A stretch of DNA of 64,000 bases from JAAXHH01 sp965225915 (GCA_965225915.1 OZ245326.1:1178001-1242000), one strand, 5' to 3'; positions 1-8,927 are shown, counted from the first letter of the stretch. Notes: generated by a model not told the origin, from the sequence alone. Program-made: numbers and translations.

Positions 1-1148
1 GTCTCCCTGCCCTGGAAACCCGGCAGCAGTTGATTCCGGTCGGATTGCATGATGTCGTCGACAGGTTTGAACCGTGTCCAAAGTACTTCCGCTTCTTCCG
101 GGGTGAAGCGTTCCCCCAGGGGTCTGCCCCATTGCATGGTTATGGGATGGACCGTTTCAATCCCCATAGTTTCCGGCGCGGTCAGACTGTCCTGGACCCT
201 GCAGTGTTGATTGTAGATATGCCTGGCCGTTTTACTCAGGCAGATGGTCGACTTGATGACGCCTTTCTCGCCCCTTCCGGGATGGAGGACGTCCAGTGCG
301 CCTTGATACGCGGCGGCGTCTCCGGCCAGGACCGCGCGCAGCGCCGCCTCGCCATAGTCCATGTAGCCTGTAGCCCGCTCGTTCCACCGCAGGCAGGTAT
401 CGCGGACTGCTGGCGAAAGGTGCTCGATCCAGTGTGTGGACCGCCAGTGAGTCAGCCGCGCGAAACCGCCGTGCATGGTGCGGCGTAGTTTCGCGGTGTA
501 GTTGCTACCCCAATGGAGGATGGGCAGGATGTAAATAACCCCGTCACCCGCGCGGAGGTGGGTCTGCACACCGCCCGGAACCGGCGTCCGGGGGTTTTTC
601 GACATGGACGTGTTCTCTTCCGGGGTGTTGCGCCGAACGTGGCTGCCCGGTACAACCCAGAGCACGCTGTCGTCGTATAGCGGCACGTTCCACTGGACAT
701 ACCGGGGTCCGTTTTCCAGGATATCATCCACATAGGCCATGAGCGGGCAATTCAGGGGCGGATAGAAATCACGGTGCCACTGGGCGGGACCGTGGTCCCT
801 CACGGGATTGCACATGAGCATCATTTCCGTCGGCGGCACGTCGTCTTCGGCGAGGAGAACACTGCTCACACCCTGGATGTTTTCGCGTAGCCAGAATTCG
901 AAAACGGGCGACGTTTCCCTGTCGCCCAGGTCCGGTGTCCTGGTGATGTTCAGCCGCGGCTGCGGCGACGACTGCCACACGTCGGCCGTTGCTACGCCCC
1001 TGGCCGCCTCTTCAGACCATATCTCGCGCTGACGGTCCACGAGGTTTTCGTAGCTGCGGCGCAGGACTTCAAGGTCCTGCGGCTGGATCACTCCGCGCAG
1101 GATCAAGTAACCCTGTTCCAGGAACTGGTCCCGGTTGACCCGGATCAC
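1..1148 (-). CDS. Phytanoyl-CoA dioxygenase (PhyH) family protein, 3' end outside the window
   Basis: Likely Fe(II)/2-oxoglutarate-dependent oxygenase; the substrate cannot be read from the sequence. The frame is open from a GTG at 1146-1148 to the window edge, about 382 codons. The metal triad is visible: H125 and D127 in WHRDFYP, and H212 in LHWGSNY. R222/R223 about ten residues later would bind the 2-oxoglutarate carboxylate. The GTG start overlaps the TGA of the upstream mannonate-dehydratase-like gene in a GTGA tetranucleotide, so the two are probably translationally coupled. PhyH genes are abundant in many uncultured environmental lineages. Family is fairly sure, function is not. Confidence 0.85.
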   Translation of the reverse strand, partial: MIRVNRDQFLEQGYLILRGVIQPQDLEVLRRSYENLVDRQREIWSEEAARGVATADVWQSSPQPRLNITRTPDLGDRETSPVFEFWLRENIQGVSSVLLAEDDVPPTEMMLMCNPVRDHGPAQWHRDFYPPLNCPLMAYVDDILENGPRYVQWNVPLYDDSVLWVVPGSHVRRNTPEENTSMSKNPRTPVPGGVQTHLRAGDGVIYILPILHWGSNYTAKLRRTMHGGFARLTHWRSTHWIEHLSPAVRDTCLRWNERATGYMDYGEAALRAVLAGDAAAYQGALDVLHPGRGEKGVIKSTICLSKTARHIYNQHCRVQDSLTAPETMGIETVHPITMQWGRPLGERFTPEEAEVLWTRFKPVDDIMQSDRNQLLPGFQGRE

Positions 1149-2149
1149 GCTTCTCCTCCCAGGGATCGCCCGACGTTATCCAGGAGCGCTTTCATGTAGC
1201 CCAGTGCGTAGGCCCTGGAAGTACTATGGCGGCCATCGGGATCTACATTCAGCCGCGGCACGTGATCGTCGATCATGGGACAGTCCACCCCGGCCTCCTC
1301 GTACGCCCGTAGCGATTCCATGGGATCCACGCGGCCCTGGTCGATGAACGTTTCCGAAAACAAGGGAACGGGACTCGAAACGAATCGGAAATGAACATAG
1401 TTGATCTTATTGCGCTTGCCAAAATATCGAATGGCATCGAGCACGTCGCCGGGCATTTCAGATACGGTACCCTGGCAGAAGCCCAGGCCGTTGCAGTCGC
1501 TGGGAACGATATCGACGAGCCTCTTCAACGCTTCGTGGCTGCGGAAGACGCGGGCGATTCCACCGATGGGCGAGATGGGTGGGTCATCGGGATGCAGGCT
1601 CATGCGCACCCCGGCGCTTTCGGCCATGGGTATGACCGCCTTCAGGAAATAGGTAATGTTGTTCCACATGTCCTCGTCGGAAAGTTCCAGGTCCCGGGGA
1701 ATGGGCGGGTACCAGTAATCCTGCTTCGCCCCCCTGATCCGCTCGTAGTCGAAACTGGTGACGACCGCGCCACCCCTGCTCAGCGTCGATTTCGACGTAC
1801 GCAGGCCATAGTTGCCCCCCACGTTGCGCAGGCAGAAGAAATAACCGAGCACGGGAATACCGACGGCACCCATGTTCTCGAGCGTCCTGCACCAGTTGTC
1901 GATCTGCTCGTCGCGGCCCGGCAGTCCCAGCTTGATCTTGTCGCACCACTCGGGGGGCACGCCCTCGAGCACCGACCAGGTCAACCCGGCATCTTCGATA
2001 CGAGCCTTCTGAAGTGAGAGGTCATGGAAATCGTAGTACCCTTTTGCCAGATCGCAGTCCGGGAGCCCGTTTACCATGTCGGTCACCCCCAGTTGCCGGG
2101 CGAACGCGAGATGTTCGGCGTCCATCCTGCCGTTGACCGCCAGCTTCAT
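1145..2149 (-). CDS. Mannonate dehydratase (UxuA)-like TIM-barrel protein
   Basis: UxuA converts D-mannonate to 2-keto-3-deoxygluconate in hexuronate breakdown, using a divalent metal. This 334-residue protein carries family motifs: SLHPDDPP near residue 185, GFCQGTVSEM near 225, and VHFRFV near 255, where classical enzymes usually have VHFRDV or similar. It is somewhat shorter than typical UxuA (about 350-395 residues), so it may be a divergent sugar-acid dehydratase or isomerase. It is the first gene of a two-gene unit with the PhyH protein. The ATG at 2147-2149 diverges from the tRNA-Pro promoter. A KDPG aldolase that could use the product of such a reaction is encoded near 40.5 kb. Confidence 0.78.
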   Translation of the reverse strand: MKLAVNGRMDAEHLAFARQLGVTDMVNGLPDCDLAKGYYDFHDLSLQKARIEDAGLTWSVLEGVPPEWCDKIKLGLPGRDEQIDNWCRTLENMGAVGIPVLGYFFCLRNVGGNYGLRTSKSTLSRGGAVVTSFDYERIRGAKQDYWYPPIPRDLELSDEDMWNNITYFLKAVIPMAESAGVRMSLHPDDPPISPIGGIARVFRSHEALKRLVDIVPSDCNGLGFCQGTVSEMPGDVLDAIRYFGKRNKINYVHFRFVSSPVPLFSETFIDQGRVDPMESLRAYEEAGVDCPMIDDHVPRLNVDPDGRHSTSRAYALGYMKALLDNVGRSLGGEA

Positions 2150-2214
2150 GGTTGGCGCTCCATATCCGTCTGTCGCCCGTGCATATCCATTGGCTAATGC
2201 GACCGGGGTTAACC

Positions 2215-2243
2215 TTGACAGGACCGACCATGGAAAGTATAAT
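2215..2243 (+). promoter_or_regulatory. Consensus sigma-70-type promoter of tRNA-Pro
   Basis: A perfect TTGACA at 2215-2220 and a perfect TATAAT at 2238-2243 are separated by exactly 17 bases. The tRNA begins 12 bases after the -10 box. The -35 context CCTTGACAGGA recurs at the tRNA(CAU) promoter at 26.5 kb. Confidence 0.88.
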
Positions 2244-2255
2244 ACCCGAGGTTTA

Positions 2256-2330
2256 CGGGGTGTAGCGCAGTCCGGTCAGCGCACCTGCTTTGGGAGCAGG
2301 GGGTCGGGGGTTCAAATCCCCCCACCCCGA
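2256..2330 (+). tRNA. tRNA-Pro (anticodon TGG)
   Basis: Cloverleaf visible by eye: acceptor CGGGGTG pairs with CACCCCG, followed by discriminator A. The anticodon stem CCTGC/GCAGG encloses the loop TTTGGGA, giving anticodon TGG. The T arm is GGGGG-TTCAAAT-CCCCC. No CCA is encoded. A consensus promoter lies immediately upstream. No convincing terminator hairpin follows, and the 170 bases up to 2499 hold no gene I can support. Confidence 0.95.
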
Positions 2331-2499
2331 TTATCAATCCCACGATACAGCAAAGACAGACAGCCCATCCGTTCCGACCATCTCCATCTCCTCGTAGATA
2401 CTTTCTCCACCGAACCTCACGGATCAACTGGTCCGATCGCGACCCGCACCGCGTCTACGCCACGGCCCGGGTGTCTCCGCAACGAACCGCGCTTCCATC

Positions 2500-3222
2500 C
2501 TAAGGGTCCTGACTCCGGATTTCCACGTATCTTTCCAGTCGGGCGACCTCGCCGTCGTCCACGTACTTGCCCATTTCACGACGGAACTGCTCCATGCTGA
2601 TATACGGACGGTACTCTTTGAATTCACGGGTCATACGTTCGCCGACCCCAGGGATGGCGAGTATCTCCTCGTCCGTGGCCGTATTCAGATCGATGGGGAC
2701 AAACACGTACTGTTCCATGCGCGCGACCTCGGCATCGTCCACGTACTTGCCCATTTCCCGGCGCCACTGGGCGATGGCGAGATAGGGACGATATTCCTTG
2801 AATTCACGGACCATGCGATCGCCCACGCCTGGTACCAGGCGCATTTCTTCGTCGATTGCCGTGTTCAGGTTCAACGGAATGAACATCCGCGCGTAGAGCG
2901 CGGCGGAGTCCTCCCGGTTCATGTGCTGCATAATGAGCCCGTCCAGTTCGATCATACCGGAGAAAGGACGTCCTGCCAGCACCTGATCCACTAGTTCGGC
3001 GTTCATCCCAGGAAGCATTCCTAATTCTTCGTTACCAGCGAGGTTTGGATTGACGACCACTTCCGTCATTCCGGCAGGTGTTTCCGTCTCGGCGGTGTTG
3101 GCCTGCTCCGTCGTCACCTCAGAACCACCGCATCCCCCGATCCAAACGACGCAGGCAAGTAGTATGGTCGTCAGCGTGAGACCGGCTTCCCCATTGAATG
3201 TTTTCTCCCTTGGCAATTTCAT
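2500..3222 (-). CDS. Putative lipoprotein with repeated helix-hairpin-helix (ComEA-like) units
   Basis: 240 residues. The N terminus is a hydrophobic signal segment ending in a lipobox-like IGGC near residue 31, so it is probably a membrane-anchored lipoprotein. The rest consists of helix-hairpin-helix units with the ComEA hallmark (LNTA...E, then PGVG): a divergent first unit near residues 57-115 and two near-identical 60-residue units after it. ComEA-type HhH domains bind DNA without sequence specificity, and ComEA acts in DNA uptake. Here most of the protein is HhH, each unit ending in a conserved MGKYVDD helix. The ATG overlaps the TGA of the upstream membrane-protein gene. Role in DNA uptake or adhesion is inference. 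Confidence 0.72.
   Translation of the reverse strand: MKLPREKTFNGEAGLTLTTILLACVVWIGGCGGSEVTTEQANTAETETPAGMTEVVVNPNLAGNEELGMLPGMNAELVDQVLAGRPFSGMIELDGLIMQHMNREDSAALYARMFIPLNLNTAIDEEMRLVPGVGDRMVREFKEYRPYLAIAQWRREMGKYVDDAEVARMEQYVFVPIDLNTATDEEILAIPGVGERMTREFKEYRPYISMEQFRREMGKYVDDGEVARLERYVEIRSQDP
2521..2880 (-). repeat. Tandem 180-bp coding repeat inside the HhH lipoprotein gene
   Basis: Two head-to-tail copies with a 180-base offset; for example ACGTACTTGCCCATTT occurs at 2561 and again at 2741. Each copy encodes one 60-residue HhH unit. The high nucleotide identity points to recent duplication. Confidence 0.8.
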
Positions 3223-3701
3223 TGTTCCTCCCTGTGTTTAAAAATCTGACCGGCCGACCCCAGAGCGGGATGGCGAAGGCAGGCCACCAGACCCAGAAGG
3301 CCGAGCATGGTCATGGTGCCCGGCGCTAGCGCTGGAGTGGCGCCTCCCAGCGCCTCCCAGACCAGTTCGAGCCCTTTCCGCGATGGATACATCTCGAGTT
3401 CGAATTCCACGTTACCACTGAAGTGAAGCCACTGTCCCGTAAATCCGGATAGGACGAACAGTCCCATCAGGATCTGAAACGCCCGTACAATCGCAAAGCC
3501 GGGCGCGAGTATGAGCCATATCGCCGCTGGAAAGGCGATTGCCAGGAGAACAAGCGGAACCCATTGCCAGTTGTCTTCCATGTGCTCCAGGAGTATGAGT
3601 TCGAAACCGACGCCTGCGATACCCAACGTCAGGACGATCAGGACGAGACGTCGCAGCGTTACGGCGTCGTCTCGCGCAATCCGTCGAGTTGGTCGAGCCA
3701 T
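3219..3701 (-). CDS. Small multi-pass membrane protein of unknown function
   Basis: 160 residues with about four hydrophobic segments (near residues 20-40, 50-75, 80-100 and 125-145). No family is recognised. I chose the ATG at 3699-3701 rather than the GTG at 3710 because GAGGTG lies six bases upstream of that ATG. The TGA overlaps the ATG of the HhH lipoprotein gene, so the two are coupled and may act together at the membrane. Confidence 0.65.
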   Translation of the reverse strand: MARPTRRIARDDAVTLRRLVLIVLTLGIAGVGFELILLEHMEDNWQWVPLVLLAIAFPAAIWLILAPGFAIVRAFQILMGLFVLSGFTGQWLHFSGNVEFELEMYPSRKGLELVWEALGGATPALAPGTMTMLGLLGLVACLRHPALGSAGQIFKHREEQ

Positions 3702-3725
3702 GACATGCACCTCGGGTTTGGAAAA

Positions 3726-4412
3726 TCAGAACAGCGTATTCCTCACCAGGGGATCGAGGATGTCCGGAGTGTCGTTGGCCACCCGGTTAACCCTGTCGCT
3801 GACAGTACGGATTTCGTACGGGCCTTCATTGGGCGGCCCTATGATTTCCTGAAGCGTTTCCGCGGGTGTTTTAGGATCGAGCCAATCGGTGAAATCGTCG
3901 GGATCGACAATCGCGGGCTGACGGTCGTGTATATCGGCAAGCGCAGGAGAGGCATCGGTCGTGACTATGGTGAAAGTTTCGAGACGTTGATCGTCCCGGG
4001 CCCACTGCTCCCACAGCGCGGCAAAGGAAACCGGGGAACCGTTTTCCAGCGCCAGAAAAAAGGGTTGTTTACTACCACCGGTCCGTCTCCATTCGAACCA
4101 TCCGTTCGCCGGGATGAGGCACCTGCGCGACCGGAAGGCGGAACGGAAGGCGGGCTTCTGGTGGACGGTCTCCGCCCTGGCATTAATCAGTCGTGCACCT
4201 ATCTTGGCGTCTTTGGCCCAGAACGGAACCAACCCCCAACGCAGCGCCGCCATGCATCTCGTTCCGCTTTCATCCAGCCGGCACAGGACAAACTCCTGTG
4301 TCGGAGCGCCGTTGTACCTGGGTTGCGGATCAATCCACTGCGTCGTAGCAGGCAGGGTATACAGCGTGTATATCTGCTGCCATGTCAGGTTCTGGGAAAG
4401 GCGTCCGCACAT
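3726..4412 (-). CDS. yedK: SOS response-associated peptidase (SRAP/HMCES family)
   Basis: SRAP proteins form a thiazolidine crosslink between their N-terminal cysteine and abasic sites in single-stranded DNA, shielding the lesion. The protein starts MCGR, so Cys2 becomes the catalytic N terminus after methionine removal. Other family motifs are INARAET near residue 78, CLIPANGWFEW near 100, and HDRQPAIV near 164. At 228 residues it is full length. It is transcribed divergently from the SulP gene. No clear LexA-type operator was seen in the 187-base divergent region, which does contain a plausible promoter facing SulP. Confidence 0.9.
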   Translation of the reverse strand: MCGRLSQNLTWQQIYTLYTLPATTQWIDPQPRYNGAPTQEFVLCRLDESGTRCMAALRWGLVPFWAKDAKIGARLINARAETVHQKPAFRSAFRSRRCLIPANGWFEWRRTGGSKQPFFLALENGSPVSFAALWEQWARDDQRLETFTIVTTDASPALADIHDRQPAIVDPDDFTDWLDPKTPAETLQEIIGPPNEGPYEIRTVSDRVNRVANDTPDILDPLVRNTLF

Positions 4413-4501
4413 TGACTCTTTCTTCCGCGTGATGGCGCTATGATCCCGGTTCTGCCCGTAGTTCAGCTAACCGGAAGTTTTAAAACACACGTATGGAATA
4501 C

Positions 4502-4529
4502 TTGACCATGCCGCATTGGCGTTTATCAT
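4502..4529 (+). promoter_or_regulatory. Candidate promoter of the SulP transporter gene
   Basis: TTGACC at 4502-4507 and TATCAT at 4524-4529 are spaced by 16 bases, each one mismatch from consensus. It sits about 70 bases upstream of the TTG start of the SulP reading frame. Confidence 0.5.
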
Positions 4530-4599
4530 AACAAAGCGAAGATATGACGATTTGCACTCAAGGCAAGTCCAATCACGCGAGTGAGAAGGAGGATCTCGC

Positions 4600-4803
4600 T
4601 TGAATTACAGTCTGGATACATGCCGCGGTGATCTGTTTGGCGCGATCACCTCCGCGGTAGTGGGATTGCCGGTTGCACTCGCTTTTGGAGTCGCCTCGGG
4701 TATGGGAGCGGCCGCGGGATTATACGGTGCGATCGGCGTCGGTTTTTTTGCCGCCGTATTTGGAGGCACGCGATCTCAGATTTCCGGCCCCACGGCCCCA
4801 TGA
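4600..4803 (+). CDS. SulP-family anion transporter, N-terminal fragment (split gene)
   Basis: 67 residues covering the first membrane segments of a SulP (SLC26-type) transporter, ending in the conserved ISGPTAP. A TTG start is supported by a perfect AAGGAGG at 4586-4592. The frame stops at TGA 4801-4803 exactly where the family continues PMTVAMAV, and the next frame resumes with precisely that sequence. One extra base in the CCCC run at 4796-4799 would fuse both parts. It could be a homopolymer indel in assembly, a real frameshift, or a split gene rescued by ATGA coupling. Confidence 0.75.
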   Translation: MNYSLDTCRGDLFGAITSAVVGLPVALAFGVASGMGAAAGLYGAIGVGFFAAVFGGTRSQISGPTAP

Positions 4804-6215
4804 CCGTGGCCATGGCGGTCATCATAGCGGACAACGCGGGTTCGGTTGGCGAAGCCCTGACTGTGGTAATCCTGGGCGGACTGTTGCAGATTCTGCTGGG
4901 CGCGCTGAGAATCGGCCGTTTCGTAGCCTACACGCCCCACGTGGTGATCTCCGGATTCATGTCCGGTATCGGCATCATCGTCATGATGATCCAGGCTTTG
5001 CCATTCATTGGCGCGCCCGCTGTGCCGGGAGGGGCCGTGGGCACCTTTCTGGCGCTTTCGGATGCCATTGGAGAGATCAACTACAGCGCCTTCGCCATCG
5101 CCCTCTTCACCCTGGCGATTGGCGTCCTCTGGCCCAGGAGGCTTTCACGTCTCCTGCCCGGCACCCTGGTAGCCCTCATCGCCGGTACGGCGCTGAGCGT
5201 ACTCTGGTTGAACGGCGTCCCCATTATCGGTGCCATACCTGCTGGATTGCCGGAGATCATCCTTATACCGCCCTCCGCCGATTTCCTGCTCCGGGCCATC
5301 GAGCCCGCGCTTATCCTGGCTCTACTTGGTTCCGTGGACAGCCTGCTCACCTCGCTGATCGCCGATTCGCTGACCGGAACGCGCCACAGGGCGGACCAGG
5401 AACTCGTTGGACAGGGCATTGGCAACGTGGTAGCCGGTTTGATCGGCGGGCTCCCTGGCGCGGGAGCCACCATGGGCACGGTAACCAACATCAGGGCAGG
5501 CGGAACCACTCGAATATCCGGTGCCGGCCCTTCCATCATACTGCTTTTGCTCGTAATGGGACTGGGTTGGATCGTCGAACCAATCCCGCACGCCGTGCTG
5601 GCGGGGATATTGATGAAGGTAGGCTGGGACATCATCGACTGGCGGATCCTGACGCGTGTCCACCGTCTGCGCCGGGAACATCTTTTTATCCTGTTGCTCA
5701 CCCTGGGACTTACCGTTTTCGTCGACCTGATCACCGCCGTGGCGATCGGACTGATCGTCGCGGGCATGGCCCACGCCAGGAAGCTGGAAAACCTGGAACT
5801 GGACAGCGTGGTGTCCGTACCGCTGCTTGACCGTCAGTTTTTCACCTGGGAAGAAGATATTGACAGCATGGATCAATTTTCGGCCCGGGTGGGACTGGTC
5901 GCGCTCAGGGGGAGTTTTACCGTTGCTTCGTCCAAGAAACTGGTGGGGGTGATCAGCGAGGACATCAAGGACCACGACGTCGTCATCTTTGACTTCTCCG
6001 GCGCCACGTACATCGATGACAGCGCAGCCATGGTCGTCGAGCAGCTCATGGATGTCGCCACCGGAGAAAACACCGGGTATATCGTTATGTCGCTCTCGGG
6101 ATCCGTCGAAGAAACGCTGTCCGCTCTCGGCATCATCCAGCGCGTTCCTGCAGCACACATTGTGGAATCGCTGGATGAAGCGCGCGAAGTCGCCAAGAAA
6201 ATGCTCGGGACGTAA
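4800..6215 (+). CDS. SulP-family sulfate/bicarbonate-type transporter, main part with STAS domain
   Basis: 471 residues carrying the remaining transmembrane segments (about residues 1-330) and a C-terminal STAS domain (about 365-465; VALRGSFTVASS and FSGATYIDDSAA). SulP proteins carry sulfate, bicarbonate or other anions across the inner membrane; the substrate cannot be told. The ATG overlaps the stop of the 67-residue upstream fragment, which supplies the missing N-terminal segments. Without those segments a working transporter is unlikely unless both pieces assemble or the frame is restored. Confidence 0.82.
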   Translation: MTVAMAVIIADNAGSVGEALTVVILGGLLQILLGALRIGRFVAYTPHVVISGFMSGIGIIVMMIQALPFIGAPAVPGGAVGTFLALSDAIGEINYSAFAIALFTLAIGVLWPRRLSRLLPGTLVALIAGTALSVLWLNGVPIIGAIPAGLPEIILIPPSADFLLRAIEPALILALLGSVDSLLTSLIADSLTGTRHRADQELVGQGIGNVVAGLIGGLPGAGATMGTVTNIRAGGTTRISGAGPSIILLLLVMGLGWIVEPIPHAVLAGILMKVGWDIIDWRILTRVHRLRREHLFILLLTLGLTVFVDLITAVAIGLIVAGMAHARKLENLELDSVVSVPLLDRQFFTWEEDIDSMDQFSARVGLVALRGSFTVASSKKLVGVISEDIKDHDVVIFDFSGATYIDDSAAMVVEQLMDVATGENTGYIVMSLSGSVEETLSALGIIQRVPAAHIVESLDEAREVAKKMLGT

Positions 6216-6247
6216 CCCACTAACAACCCGGGGTAATACGAGGGCAC

Positions 6248-7690
6248 ATGCGCATACAGCTAAGTACAAACCTCCTGTTCCTCCTGAATGGCTTCGTCGC
6301 CCTGATGTTGACTACTTCCTGCGGCGGCGGCCCCTCCGATCTTCCCGGTCATCCTTTCGTTCAGACCATCCCCGAGGAGGAAGCGGCGGCCAGGCCGCTG
6401 CCGGCGGACGCGGCGTCCCCCGAGCGCCAGGTGTTCCGTTATTTCTCAAACGAACCCTCCAGCCTGGACGTCAGCGTCGCCCTGTACGAATCCCTGGGCA
6501 GCGCTTTCCTCTTCGAACGACTATGCATGATCGACGAGAACGAAGAACTCATCCCGGGCGCTGCGGACCGGTGGGAACGTTCGCCCGATGGGAAAACATG
6601 GACGTTTCACCTCCATCCCGAAGCGCGGTGGAGCGACGGCACACCCGTCACCGCCCACGACTTCGAATATACGTACAAGCGCCTGCTCCACCCGGACAGC
6701 GGCAACGTATACGCTTTCTTCTACTATGATATCAAGGGCGCCAGGGCGTACAACCAGCGGCAGATAGACGACCCGGATTTACTCGGCGTGCGTGCAATCG
6801 ACGACCTGACCTTTGAAATCGAGACCGAAGAACCCTGTGCCTACATGCCTTATGTCACCTCGTACACGGCTTCTTCGCCGGTGCCGCGTTGGCAACTGGA
6901 GAAATACGGCAACCGCTGGACCGAGGCCGGACGGTGCGTGAGCAATTCCGCCTTCCGGCTGGACGAATGGGTCCAGGGTAAATACATGACCTTCCGGCTC
7001 AATCCCCACTACAAAGGCAACAACCCCGGTCACTTCAGGAAGATTGTACGCCTCTTCTCGGGCATGGCGGGAACCGGCAGCGCTTCAGGCGGCATGGGCC
7101 TGCTGCCCTTCGAGAACGACGAGGTGGACCTGGTCGGCGTGGGAAGCCCGGCCGATCTCGACCGCATCAGAAAAGACTCTGAACTGAGCAACCAACTTTG
7201 GAAGTTCAACGGCGTGTCCACGGTGTACCTGTTCTTCCGAACCCGGGAACCGCCCCTGGACGATGTCCGCGTCCGACAGGCCATCGCAAAAGCCATCGAC
7301 AAGCAGACCATCGCCGACGTTCTGTTCAAGGGTACGGTGCGCCCCGCCTATGGCATGCGTCCCCCCAACTTTCAAGGCTACACGGGAGAAAAACTGCGAC
7401 ACCTCCAGCAATTCGATCCGGAAGCCGCACGTCGCTTGATGGCCGAGTCCGGATATCCTGGAGGTAAAGGATTCCCCGCATCCGCCTCGTCCAGGGATCG
7501 AGATCTGGCTCCGAGACGCGCCGCCTTCGTCGCAGATCGGCCAGGCCGTGCAGTTGATCCAGGAGCAGCTACGCGACATCCTCGGAATCCAGATCGAAAT
7601 CCGCAACATGCAGGCAAACGCGTACAACCGCCTGATGTACGAATGGAAAATCCCGATCGGCATGGTCGGTTACGGCGCCGACTTCTCTGA
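6248..7690 (+). pseudogene. Oligopeptide ABC transporter binding protein (OppA/SBP_bac_5), N-terminal part, frameshifted
   Basis: Periplasmic peptide-binding lipoprotein. The signal segment ends in a lipobox-like TTSC near residue 20. SBP_bac_5 motifs follow, such as LIPGAADRWERSPDGKTWTFHL and WSDGTPVTAHDF. Homology runs to about ESGYPGGKGFP (near 7475) and is lost in this frame; the rest to 7690 is arginine/proline-rich out-of-frame translation. The continuation (IEIWLRDAPPSSQ) is in another frame from about 7497. Removing one C from the CCCC at 7474-7477 joins the two frames. A paralogue at 34.1-35.8 kb shows the expected uninterrupted layout. Confidence 0.8.
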
Positions 7691-8015
7691 CCCGCAGAGC
7701 CTGCTTGGCGTACCCTGGCGTTCCCAGCCCCGGGGATTCACCCGGCACGACTGGGACAACGCACGTTTCAATGACCTGATTGACCGGGCCCGCGGGGAAA
7801 TCGATCGCCATAGGAGGATGCAATTCTACGAGGAGGCGGAAGAGATTCTGACCTCCGACGTGGGCGGGGCGTTTCTATGGCACGACCACAGGTTTCAACT
7901 CCGCAAACCGTGGCTCAAGGGCCTGAAACAAGACCGTGCGGGTTACTATCCTTTCTGGGAAAACAATACCGTGTACACCGAGATGTACATCGGCAAAGAG
8001 AGATTGGACGGATGA
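7548..8015 (+). pseudogene. Oligopeptide binding protein, C-terminal part of the same broken gene
   Basis: 155 residues matching the C-terminal lobe of SBP_bac_5 proteins: LIQEQLRDILGIQIEIRN, then a segment like the SNLLG region, then EEAEEILTSDVGGAFLWHDH and an ending WENNTVYTEMYIG that parallels the 34.1 kb paralogue. Recognisable coding in this frame begins upstream at about 7497. The GTG at 7548 is not a natural start. No permease or ATPase genes of this transporter adjoin, so it may use Opp permeases encoded elsewhere. Confidence 0.78.
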
Positions 8016-8028
8016 AAGGACTTTCGTC

Positions 8029-8853
8029 ATGGACGACCCATATCGCATAGACGGGGCCATAGCGGTCGTGACCGGCGCGGCGCAGGGGCTTGGACTGGGA
8101 ATCGCGGAACGGCTGGCGCGGAACGGCGCGACCGTTTTGATGGCGGACCTGCAGCGCGAGAAGGTGGGGGAAGAAGCCGCGAAACTTCAACAGAAGGAAT
8201 TAGAGGTGTTTCCCGGGTACATGGACGTATCGGACAGTGCCGCGGTTAACGCATTCTTTGATGCGGTCGCCGATGACCACGGCCGGCTGGACATCCTCGT
8301 GAACAACGCCGGGGTCGGCCAGAAAGTAACGGCGGTCGTCGAACTGGACGACGAAGAGTGGGACAGGGTCATCCGAGTCACGCTGACCGGGACCTTCTAC
8401 TGCTGCCGGGCTGCGGGCGGGATCATGGAACGCCAGGAATCAGGGTGTATTGTGAATATCTCTTCCATCAACGGACAGAATCCGGCGGCCCTGGTCGCGG
8501 CATACAACGTCGCCAAGGAAGGCGTCATCAGTCTTACGCGGACGCTGGCGCTGGAACTGGCGGCGTACGGGGTCCGGGTGAACTCCGTCTGTCCGGGTCC
8601 GGTCTACACAGAGTTCAACCGGTCGAACATGGCCCAGCGCAGCAAGACGCTGGGATTGACGGAAGACCAGATGATCGAACGCATCCGCGGCGCCATTCCC
8701 CTGGGCAGGTGGGGCGCACCCGAGGACATAGCCAACGGCGTGGCATTCCTCTGCAGCCCCGCGGCGGGCTGGATCACCGGAGAAGTGCTGCGAGTGAGCG
8801 GCGGCATGGAAGGGGTTGCGGCCGCGCCGCCCAGGCGGGAACAGGGGAGTTGA
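8029..8853 (+). CDS. Short-chain dehydrogenase/reductase (classical SDR)
   Basis: NAD(P)-dependent oxidoreductase of 274 residues. The cofactor motif TGAAQGLGLG lies at residues 15-24, NNAG at 92-95, the catalytic Ser at about 146 (NISSING), and Tyr159 with Lys163 in YNVAKEG. PG..T at about residues 198-202 is also typical. The C terminus has the usual SDR ending (ITGEVLRVSGG), plus a short tail. I chose ATG 8029 with GAAAGGA upstream; a longer frame from 7936 would overlap the binding-protein gene. The substrate is unknown, though sugars and polyols are common for this type. It converges with the sugar ABC operon. Confidence 0.88.
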   Translation: MDDPYRIDGAIAVVTGAAQGLGLGIAERLARNGATVLMADLQREKVGEEAAKLQQKELEVFPGYMDVSDSAAVNAFFDAVADDHGRLDILVNNAGVGQKVTAVVELDDEEWDRVIRVTLTGTFYCCRAAGGIMERQESGCIVNISSINGQNPAALVAAYNVAKEGVISLTRTLALELAAYGVRVNSVCPGPVYTEFNRSNMAQRSKTLGLTEDQMIERIRGAIPLGRWGAPEDIANGVAFLCSPAAGWITGEVLRVSGGMEGVAAAPPRREQGS

Positions 8854-8927
8854 CCACTGAACCGGTAAGCGTGTTTACGTTTTAGGTGGCGGCGGTGGTG
8901 GTTTGATTACGTTTTACGGATTTTGCG

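Noticed and set aside
4413..4599. LexA operator upstream of the SRAP gene
   Set aside because: No convincing palindrome of a known LexA type could be found by eye.
4673..5830. 385-codon frame overlapping the SulP gene in another phase
   Set aside because: Arg/His/Gly-rich composition of an out-of-phase translation; SulP homology is unambiguous in the other frame.
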